In this document: one piece after another, positions 1-9,700 of the stretch
Layout of the letters: every line of letters starts with the position of its first letter
Numbering within the stretch: position 1 is the first letter of the stretch
Assembly (NCBI GenBank): GCA_023247135.1
Contig: JAHFHB010000039.1
Span: 1-9,872 of the forward strand
Origin: Candidatus Omnitrophota bacterium
Lineage (GTDB): Bacteria > Omnitrophota > Omnitrophia > Omnitrophales > Aquincolibacteriaceae
Direction of reading: 5' to 3'
Length of the DNA stretch: 9,872 bases
Made by a program: the position numbers and the translations under genes
The notes under the pieces: model-generated
The model's input: only the letters and a program-made list of their open reading frames with translations
The model's database searches: none
What the model was told of the DNA's origin: nothing

Positions 1-762
1 GCACTGCTCCAGTCCCTTTTTCGTTTGCAGCTGTCGCCTGCGGAGTATGCCGTTCTTGCGGACAAAGGAAATGAACTCTTGCCCAGCCGGCTGGCCCGCA
101 AGTTTCCTGAACTCAATCCCGAACAGCGCGTGCGTGATACGCATTTTGAACCTCTGGAATCACTCGATCGACTGTACCGGGCGGCGCTCGATTTTTACCG
201 TTTGGCCAAACGGCGCGACCGGATCATGATCGCAAAAACCCGTCGTTTGCTGGCGAAACATAAACTCAAGGCGGTTGCCGTGGTGACGGGCGGGTTTCAT
301 GCCGGGCCGTTTCGTGAAGCACTCACCGGGCAGGGGATCGGCTGTGCGCTTTTGACTCCGGCCATGACGGACGCCGGAACGCGGGATTCTTACGTCCGGA
401 AAATTCTGGAAACAAGCGTTAAGCCCGCAGCCGCGACGCTGAAGGACATTCCCTATGCCCAAACGTCTCCGGCTCACCAGCGCCTGCTGGGAGTGGACCC
501 CTTGATTCCGGCGGCGCAAATCGCGGCTCTGGTTTATCGCGCGTCTGTGCCTGAGCTTGGAAACGGGGAGGCGAATCGCCGCCTGAATGACGCCCGCTTT
601 TTTTCGGCCATTCCGGGAATAGAAAAAGTGACTTCTCAGGGGCCTCGCTCAACGAGTATTCAGTTCGACACTGAAAAGAACGGTCCGCGCATTGTTCTGG
701 ATGCGCGGGGGAACCTCATTTCAACGGAACGCTTGACTGGATTCTGGCCGCCCGTCACGGCG
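1..762 (+). other. Protein region, residues 1-254: possible TraB/ChaN-like (TIKI superfamily) C-terminal segment
   Basis: The first 70 residues are helical and charged. They lead into RDRIM at residues 72-76, a helix of about 15 residues, and a hydrophobic strand ending in TGGFH at 96-100. After that comes a second helix (PFREAL) and the strand CALLTP. The order 'R-x-x-x-M, helix, hydrophobic strand, G-x-x-H, helix with L, G, strand' resembles the C-terminal half of TraB/GumN and ChaN/EreA-like proteins, where Arg and the GxxH histidine sit near the active or haem site. The N-terminal half of such a domain would lie upstream of the window. Residues 190-254 look like a small beta-rich tail (IQFDTEK, PRIVLDARGNLIS). 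The superfamily link is inferred from motif order only. The segment could instead be an unrelated Rossmann-like module. Confidence 0.35.
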
Positions 763-3700
763 GATAAATTAACAAGATCAGAAATGCCCCAGAGCAGGAG
801 CTCTGGGACTTCTCGGGCCTCGCGGCGGAGCGCTCGCTCAGTCTCTGGACCCAGCCTGAACAAGGCTGGGCCTGAGCAGTCCTTGCCTCCGGCAAGGGCC
901 GAGATGCGGAATGATGTTTCCGTGCCTGACCAAGCGTGGGTGAGTGCGATGCGGCAGGAGTTTGAGACGCGTCAGCAGGCGATCTGGGACGGTGCCGCCG
1001 GCGCGGAGGGCAAAATGGCCGCGGCCGCGGAGTTGGTGGATGAAACCGTAAAGACTGTTTATGCCAAGGCGGTAAGCATGGAAGCCTTTCGTGAGCAGGT
1101 ACAAGGCCTTTCGCTGGTAGCCATGGGCAGTTACGGCCGGCGCGAATTGACTCCCGGATCGGATCGTGACGGCGCCATCTTTTTTCGCGGCGGCCATGAA
1201 CCGAGCGGTGCGGTCAAATTCATTTACGTTGCGTTGAATGACATTCTGAGGGCTCAATGGACCTACGTGCCTGTCGCAGAAGGCATCGAAACGCTCAAGG
1301 GAGTGCATGATTTTATTTCCGCGATTGAACTGCTGGATGCCCGCGTGGTGGCCGGCAACCCCGAGTTTTTTGAGCGGGATCGCGTACGCTTTCTGGCCGA
1401 GCATCATCAGAATGATGATTTCCTGGATGCCATCATTTCAAAGTGGAGCGAACAATACAAAAAGACAGGCTATCTGAACGGGCTTTACGCGCGGGAGCCT
1501 GATTTGAAAGGCGCCCTGCGTCATTACCAGTACGCGCGCTGGGCGGCCCAGGCTTATACGGCTGATTTGTCCGAGCCGTTCCGCGAGCTCGAGCGCCGCG
1601 GCCTATTGCTTGCTTCGGAACAGGCGGCCGCCCGGCGGGCCTATGACATGATCTTGAAGATCCGCATGGCATTGCCGGAAGCGCATGCGGGCAAGGGCAT
1701 TACCGTGCCTCTGGTTTTCGAGGCGCAGGACTCGACCGCGGAAACACTGGGGTATGCCGCCGACAGCGGACGCGGTTTGACGGCGCGGGAGCAGATGCTC
1801 AGCGATTACTACGAGGCGGCTCTGACGCTTTTCCGGTTTTCGTACAACACCTTGCGCCGGCTGTCTGAAACTTCCCGTCCGCCGCAGGAGACGCTGCTGG
1901 AAACGATTCCGGATTTGTCTGTCCGCATCGTGGAGCGGTCCGGGCGGCTTTTTCGCGTCGAAACGGGTTTTAGCCAGGTCGCTTCCGGCCAGGCCGAAAC
2001 TTACCTGGATTGGGCGGGTGCGAATCCCGCGCTCAGCGCTGTATTGGCGCCTGAGAAAATAATGCTGCTTTTCCGGCTGGCACTCGAAAAGAAAGCTTAT
2101 TTTACCGGAGCTCTTTTGAACGTTTTGGAAAACTCACAGCCTGAGTTTGCAAAAAAAATGAAACAGGACAGCCGCTTTGCCGCCCGGGCCAGACGGCAGC
2201 TGCTAGCCTTGCTTGAAACCCAGGGCGAAATCTCTTATGTGCTTTTACGTCTGCATTTTTTCGGCTACCTGAGTTTGCTGCTGCCTGCTTTCGGAGGGAT
2301 TGAATCCCTGGCCAAGGCGGATATTTTGCACCGCACCACGCTTGACCGGCACGCGCTCAACTCGGTGGCTTTTGCCGACACACTGCTTTTTTCCAAGGCG
2401 GCGGAAGGGGAGAGTACGGGCCTGAGGAGAGATTTTCAACAGGCCCTGGCGCTTCTGCAGGCGCCCGCCCAGGCCGGACTTTTGCGGGATTTCCGCCTGG
2501 CGCTGCTTTACGAACCGCTTGAACAATTGCTCCCGGGTCTGTCTTTTGCAGCCATTCGGCATCTAAAGCTTAAACGTCCAGACAAAGCACTTGTGGTTTT
2601 CCTGCTAAAAAACCGTGAAGCCGTTTTGACTTTGATGCGGCGCCAGGGGCTTTATGACACAAGCACTTTTCCTGCATTTGTGCAGTCCGTGGTGCGCGGC
2701 GATCTCAAGCTTTGGCAGGTGCTGCTTTTACTTACGCTGGTGCGAGCTCATTTTTTTCAGCCGCAGCAGGTTTGGCTGTACACCCGTGAATTGAGTGATG
2801 CCCGCGATCTCACGGAAAAGGAATTGTCGGATGCCGGGGCCTTGCGCGCATGGATTCAGCGCAAGGAGGCGGCCCGTCTGCCCACGCTGGCGCAGGGCGA
2901 CGACGTGGTGATCAAGCCCATCATCCTGCCGGAAGATCCGTCGCGCTTGTTTGCCGAGGTGACCGTCCGGCAGAAAATTCCTACGAATCAGCCCGGTATT
3001 CTGGCCGGCATTGCCGGAGTTTTTACAGTCAACCGGCTGGAAATTCTTTCGGCCGAAATTGAAAATGGCGGATCGAACGGTCAGGTCGTGGACCGGTTTA
3101 TCGTGCGCGTTCTGGATTTCACGGGGGGCGAGTTTGATGCGCGGAGCGAATTCTGGCAGGAATTGGACCAGACCTTGACGGGTGATTTCAGGGATTTTTT
3201 TGAAAATCGAACTCCGACCGCGGAGCTTTTTAAACGTAAGTCTGTCAGTTATCGCTTTTCAAAATCGTCGGGATATTCCAAACCCGCCTTTGAGGTGCCG
3301 ACCCGGGTTATTTTTAAGGATCAGGGAGAGCTTACCTGGGTTCGGGTTGAAACGACGGAAGGCGGACGTTCTCCGGGGCTTTTGCATATCCTCAGCCGCG
3401 TCTTCAAAGAATTGAACATGGACATCCTGGGACACAGCACGGTGGACACCGAAGGCTATGAAAAAAGAGCAGGGCTGCGGGCTGTGGATACGTTCTCGCT
3501 GCAGTTCAATCGCCGCCCGCTGGATCTGGCGGCCCGGAGACGGCTGGCCAAAGCGCTTCGGCAGGTTTTAAATTCCGAAACAGTCACGGAAGAAACTTTT
3601 CAGCAGCTTAGGCGTTCAGAAATGCGGGCTGATCTAGCGCAGAATCTGGAGCCCTGGATGGGCAACCCCGAAACACTGATTGCTTTCCAGGACGATCTGG

Positions 3701-6700
3701 TTGAAAAGAAACCTTACGAGCGGGAGGATTTGCAGGTTTTATTCGCGATGATTGAAAAGAAACTGGACCGGCTCAGCGGAGTGGAGAATCTCGAAGCGGC
3801 TTATGCGGTGACCGAGGCCTTGCGCAAGGCGGAAATCATCGGCTTTGATGAACTCCGTTTCGGAAAGAGTAAAACCAAAACTGTTTTCCTGGCAGCCGCG
3901 CTTGAAACACCGCCTGCCGCCGGCGCCGCCAAAATTTATTTTGGCCGGGGCCTGCGGGAAGATACGGAGTTTGGCGCGCAAATGCTTTGGCGCCTGGGCG
4001 TGAAACGGGTTATGGCCTCCGGCGAAACACTGCCCGAAGGCATCACGCAGAAACTTTTTGGAACCGAGGCGGATTTTCAGAAACGGCTCAGGGAATTTGT
4101 GGAACTCTCGGACCCGGACTTTCTCGATTCAGCGGTGGCGCGGTTCAGTTACTTTTGGCCCGGCGCACATTTTATCAAGACCGTGAACCTGGTGGAGGAC
4201 TGGGTGCGGTTCATGGTGACCGAGGCCGAAGAGACGCCGCAGCAGAAAAAAGCGAAGATGCGCAGAGCCCGAATGTCGGATCCAAACGTGGAAGAAACGG
4301 AAGAGGAGACCGAGCCTCATGAAATCTACCATCCGGTGGCCGGTCAGGCCGGGTTTCTCGTGCAAAAGCTGATTCCGCTGCTTGAGCGGGACGCCGAGAC
4401 CCGCAATCCCGACACGATTACAAAGTTCCTGAGTATCGCGATGCCGTATTTTTTATTCGTGATTTACCGGCATGGAGCGATTTCAGCGTTGAGTTCGGTT
4501 TGGGAGTCCAAACACGACGTGCTAAAACGCCAGGCGGAAGAAGCGGTTCAGACCTTTACCTGGATTCAGGAGCAGTTGAAGCAGGATGCCACGGGCCGGA
4601 CATTGCCCGGCGTCGTGGTGAACAAGGAGGTCATGGATCTTGTCGCCAGAAAATACCGGGATCTTCGCGATGAGTCCCCGAAGCAGTCGGTGTGGAAAAC
4701 CAGCCGCATGCCGGCGGAAGATCCCGAACGCCTTGTCAAAGCGGTTTATGAGGAAATGATCGGGCGGCTTCATGACACTTTGGCAAACAGAGAAACTCCG
4801 TATGAGGTTTTGCCGCACTATGCACTGGAACTGGCTTTTCCCGAACTGCTGACGCCCGAAACCGGAAAGCGATTACTGGCCCGGCAAGAAAATATCGGTA
4901 TTCAGCTTTTTAAGCATCCGCAGGTGCTTGAACGGGCTTTGAAAGAGTATGCCGGCCACGATACCAAAGACGAACCCGTCCTTTTTTTTGAGGGATCCGG
5001 GCCGGCTTCGGATCCCGACAGAGGCATGGTGCAGACCATGTACAAACTGCTCACGCTCTACAGCGGCGTCAAATCGGATGAGTATTTCAGCCATCCGGTC
5101 TCCATCCAGTCGGAAGACGGCGCCATGGTGGGGTTGACCGAAATGCTTCGGGAGGCCGAGTTCACGATTGCGGAGGGGGCGAGTCCGGTTAAATTTAAAA
5201 TCATCCATGGCGGCGGCAATACGATCAGCATGCGTAAAAGCCCCTCCAAACGGCCGTATTACGGAGTCAGCGCAGCCGGGATGCTTCACGCGTTTGTCTA
5301 CGAGAACGCGCTGCGTATGGATTTAACCTCCTGGCTGGATTTCGCGGGTGCGAACCGGGAGTATCCGCTGCAGCTTTCGCCCTGGAAGGCCCAATACGGG
5401 GATTTGTACGGAACTCTGATGCAGATTCGCGGCCGGCTGAGCCGCAATCCAGCCATCAAGGATTCTTTTTTTTCTCCCGGCGGCGCGGATATTCCGGTCT
5501 GGGCAAACCGGGTTTCCGTGCTGCGCGATGAGGTGGACGCAGCTTACTGGCGCGCGTTGTATGAAGTTCGCAGTGATCTTGACGCATTGACCGATGAGGA
5601 AAACGCCGAGGAACACTTGCCTTTGACCCACGCGGTTTTTCTGCGTGCCCTGTTCAAAGGGGAAGAAGGAATTTTAAAGAAGCTTGCCGGACAGCTTGAG
5701 CCTTCTGCCGACGGGCACCGGCTGACCCGCGAGTCTGTGCTCGCCATCCTCGATATGCTGGCCGCGGTGTATTGGTCCGGACCGGCGCGCGAAGACCGCC
5801 TGGACGGAGCTTTGCTGGTGCTCATGGTTGAATTCCGCAGGCGTCTGCGGTTTCATCCCGACGGAATTTCAGTAGATGACCTGGAAGCATTTAAACGCTT
5901 TCTGCGGGGCGAGGAGCAAGAACTGCCATTTTTAAAATTGACGATTGAGGATCTCAAGCAGAGGGAAGACAGTGATGCGTTCAAACGCTGGGAAGAGTAC
6001 TACGTTCGTACCACCCTCGAAGATTCTCTTTTAGAACGCACGCATGCGGAGATTCCGGCGATCGAGGCCGGTTCCGACGCGGCGGAATTTGCGCATGTGC
6101 GCCCGCAGCCGCAGCCTTCCTTTTTCGACGGGCAGCTTATTCCGAGAAAAGATCTTTTGTATCCCGAACGCTGGCCCGCGGGGCCTAAAGAAAACGGGCC
6201 TTACGTTGCCGAGTGGCTGGCGCGCTACACCGAGGGCGGACTGATTTTACCGGGGAGCTCATCTGTTTTTCTTTTAGACCCGCGCCGGGTTCATGCCGGC
6301 GACCTGGTACGTGTCGTCGTTTCTGAAGTCCAGGAGGAGGATGGCAGCCTCGGGAAGCGCGTGCGCATCGTGCCGGCGCGTTCGGAATCCCGGGACCTCA
6401 CGGATTACGAAAGTATCGAGGCGTTTATGGCCGAGGGATTTGACGACAACGATGTGGCTGCCAAAGTGGCCGCCGGAAAAAAAATATCCACGGCTGTCAA
6501 AACAAAACTTGTCGAGATCTTGAAGCAGTGGATCATGACCATGCCGGTTCAGCAGTTCCGTCCGGTAGCCATAAGCTTTTTGAGACACCTGGAACACGCC
6601 GAGCTTGTGCACTTTCCTGAAGAATTTATCGAAGATGCCGCCAGCGGTTCCGGAAAAGCGGTTTTGGCCGGGGCGGACAAAGAACGCATCGGCATTGCCA

Positions 6701-9700
6701 ATGGATTGTTAAACCCCCGGCACGAGAAATTGGCCGCCGCCCTGCTTTTGATGGCGGCCGTTGAGCATAGCCGCAAACTGGACAAACCCTGGGACGACGC
6801 GGATTACGAAGACATTGTTAGGATCGTAGGCTTTATTCTGCAAAAAGAAAAAGAGCCTTTGCTTTTGGAAAGGCAGGAATTTCTCGACCGGCATTTTTAT
6901 CTTTTGGATATTGCGCTTGAAAGCGCGCTGGCGCCGCAAGGCGCCAAAGGCGAGGGCTGGCATAAATTGCCGCAGGTGGAAACGCTTGGGCCGCTTTACC
7001 GCCTGCAGGACAGGGAGGCCGAATCGGCGCCGGACGACCTGGAATTTTTTACAGCCGGCCATGACAGCGTCGCGACGATTACGGGGGATGGGGCGTACCT
7101 CAAGGAAACCGGCCCGGACGGCTTTATAAAGTTCGGACTGAACGGGGATTTCCTGGCGCTTAATCTTCCGGCACAAAGAAATAAAACCATTTTGATTCTC
7201 GTCAGTCAGGCCCGGGCTGCGCTGGATTTTTACGTGTGGGATACTGCCTTGAAAAAACCGACCGCGTTTATCGGATCGCTTCAGCATGCAGCCGGCAATA
7301 TTTCCAGCGTCCCTGAACTGGAAGTGCTGCCGCCTCTGCCCGCAGCGGTGGAGCATCATCCCGTCGCGAGCTACAAAACTTACCTTCAGTACGAGCGCCT
7401 TGCCATGGCCTTGAAGCCGCTCATGGAAAAAGGCAGCGGCTATCATTCCATCCGCGTCCGGCCGGCCGCAAGGCAGGCGGATATTTATCTGGATTTGCAG
7501 GAAGGGATTGTTTACTTGCCGGATCGCTTTCTGGAATTGGGATCGGCAGAGGCTGCTCAGGAAATCCGTGAAGCCATGCAGAGATCGGACCCGGTGGAAC
7601 AGCTGCAATCCGTGCATGATCGCCTGCTGGCTGTGGTCGAAAACCGGGAAGAGTTCGGTGCAGATCTTGTTTTACCTGAGGTTCCGGATCTGGAAAATGA
7701 CGAAGCGGTCAATCGCTGGACCAACCAGGCTTATTACCGCCGATTGCATGCGAGAACTCTCAGCCTGCATGCCCGCCTTGTTCTGATGCGAAAGTTGAAC
7801 GCCTACCACAGTCAAATCCCCAGACAAGTCCGGGATAAATTCAGCCTGCCCAAGTTTCAGGCCAGCCTGCGCGAAGCCGCGGCCGCGGCTTTTGAAGGAA
7901 AGTATTTCCTGTACGCCCAGGGCGGCGGCGCGAGTTATCAAACCGAGACCGGACAGGCTGGGGGATCCACGACGGCGAACATCAAGGAACTCACCCTTGC
8001 GGATCAGCATATCGTCGCGGGCGTCGGGGTGGCTCTTGCGGGCGCGTTTAAGCCGACGGCGGACGGCTATCAGCTGTCAGCGGGTTTCGTCCCGCCGCCG
8101 GATCAGGCACATCCGCTGCGCTACCTGTTCATCCGTTACCAGGATTTTTCAAAAACAAAAACCAAAGTGGCGACGATCAAGGTTTTTAGTCTCGAAACCG
8201 GGGAGGAAATCGAACAGCACATCCTGGAACGCCAAGAGCTGGCCGCTTCCGTGGCTGCGGCCAAACAGGCCCTTTTAGCTGCGGCCGATCGTCAGAAGAC
8301 TCGCATGGATTTTCAGCGTCTTGCAAGCGTTTTCACGGAGTTCCTCGGCCGGTTCGATTTCAGCCAGTCATTCCAGGCCAGTCACACAGGCGACGATTTG
8401 GATAAATTACGCCTGGAAATCCAGCAGGGAGTCCTCACTCGCTTGAAGCAGCTTTTGAATCCGGCGCTTAATTCCGAAGAATATGACAGCGAAGAAAATT
8501 TTTCCGTACTCGAAATGATTTTGGCGGATGTGCTCAAAGAGGGCGCTGAGCATGCCCTCGAAAGAGTCAAGCGGCTCAACGACGCCCTGGCTGGTTCGGA
8601 GGTGAATCACTTGTTTTATCTGAACGCCTATTTGAGCGAAGTTCCCGATTATGCCCGCCTTGACCCGAAGGCGGGACACGTGGCGGCGTTCAACGATTTT
8701 GTGCAGCGCGTGCTGCTGCCTTATGCGCGGCTTCCCGATGTGGATGACAGCGCGGGCATGAGCAATCCTGATTACATGTCGCATTTCCTGGAGCATACCG
8801 TCTCCGCCATCCGTCTTCAGGTTTCAGACCAGGTAGGGAAATTTGTAAAAGGGCTTGCGCCGCAAAAACTGAAAAACGGGATTTTTTCTTTACGTCATGA
8901 ATTTCTAAACGGAGTGTATAAACCGGTGGCTTTCTTTGGCAAGCCGGCTGCGGCTCGCATGACTTCCATCGAAGAATTCTTTGTGGATGAAGCGCTGCGC
9001 CGCGAGGAAGAAAAAAAACGCGTTATTCAGGATGAGGCGGAAATCAGCCGCCGCGCGACGCATCTCACGCTTTTTGGAGCGGCCGAGGGCATCGGCGCCA
9101 GCTCCATGCAATTGACGTATCAGCAGGAGTCGATTCTTGTGGACGCAGGCCAGATGATCAAAACCGGAGACGCGCCCAAGTGGCCGTCGGCTTTCAACCC
9201 GGGAATTCAGGCCGTCTTTTTGACACATACGCACATTGATCACGTGGGCGCGGCGGTCAAACTTTGGCGCGATCTCAAAGGCAAGGTGCCGTTTTATGTG
9301 ACGCCCGGAACTTACAGACTTTTACGTATGGTGCTGGGTTTCTCTATCGGATTGAATGCCGGTACCCAGGTGCGTTTCACCGAGGGGGAACTGAACGCCT
9401 TTATGGAAGACGTGCATGTGCTTGAGCCGAACGAGTGGGTGGCCGTCAGTCCCAACATGAAAGTTTACCTGCACGGGCCGGTGGGCCATTTGCACGGCGC
9501 GACGTCGCTGGTCGTCAGCACGCCGGATTCCAATACGCTGATTACGAGCGACATTTCTTTTAACCCTCAGGAGCCGGTTCCAGGATGGGCAGCGCTGCCG
9601 CCTGAGATCGCTTCGCGCATTGACCGCGTGGTGATTGAAGGCACTTACGGCATGCGTGAACGCAAGCCCGAGGCTGAGGAAGAAGAAAAAATGATCAAAG

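Larger units (their letters stand above)
785..903. repeat. Cluster of short perfect hairpins carried in frame inside the giant gene
   Basis: About 110 bases hold three perfect inverted repeats with short loops: 8+8 bases with a 4-base loop at 788-807, 8+8 with a 5-base loop at 850-870, and 7+7 with a 3-base loop at 881-897. There is also the palindrome GAGCGCTC at 828-835. CTCTGG at 843-848 can alternatively pair with CCAGAG at 789-794. The encoded peptide (about residues 262-301) is rich in Ser, Arg, Pro, Gly and Ala, unlike the ordered flanks, and has no predicted fold. It lies exactly between the N-terminal segment and the GlnD-like block. The density and position suggest a mobile or intergenic palindromic repeat absorbed into coding sequence, comparable in principle to the Rickettsia palindromic elements. 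Exact element ends cannot be fixed because no target duplication is visible. Confidence 0.6.
904..3579 (+). other. Protein region, residues 302-1193: complete GlnD-like block (PII uridylyltransferase family)
   Basis: GlnD uridylylates the nitrogen-signalling protein PII through its nucleotidyltransferase domain and removes UMP through its HD domain; C-terminal ACT domains sense glutamine. All four parts occur here in the usual order: nucleotidyltransferase, helical linker with an EP-x-(I/L)-K-type motif, HD-like domain, ACT1, ACT2. The length of 892 residues is close to the roughly 890 of Escherichia coli GlnD. The peptide joining the ACT domains has the family pattern, with F-E-V-P-T-R-V at about 1097-1103 leading into the second ACT. 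The block is embedded in a much longer chain, with a palindromic linker before it and unassigned protein after it. The nucleotidyltransferase motifs are intact and the HD motifs are not. Family assignment is firm; activity and PII as substrate are inference. Confidence 0.87.

Noticed and set aside
838..1407. Minus-strand open frame of 189 codons
   Set aside because: It is antisense to the GlnD nucleotidyltransferase motifs, which are clearly the selected frame; no family features are present.
4426..4467. Hydrophobic stretch (residues 1476-1489) as a membrane helix
   Set aside because: It has only about 14 hydrophobic residues, contains a proline, and is flanked by charged helices in a chain of cytosolic domains.
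4992..5016. Inverted repeat GGGATCCG / CGGATCCC with a 9-base loop
   Set aside because: It sits within coding sequence with no T-run after it, and a single 8-base stem of this kind is about what chance gives in 10 kb.
5098..5345. Resemblance of residues about 1700-1782 to HPr phosphocarrier domains
   Set aside because: The spacing of an amphipathic helix, strand and K-S loop is vaguely similar, but the HPr active-site H-x-R-P-A motif is missing and the match does not extend.
6709..7617. Minus-strand open frame of 302 codons, the longest closed one in the window
   Set aside because: It lies wholly antisense to the giant frame. Its product is rich in Arg, His, Gln and Phe with no motif or sensible fold, as expected from a shadow of a GC-moderate coding strand.
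8654..8675. Inverted repeat CCCGCCTT / AAGGCGGG with a 6-base loop, terminator-like
   Set aside because: It has no following T-run, lies mid-frame and is isolated, so it is probably chance. The dense cluster at 785-903 is different.
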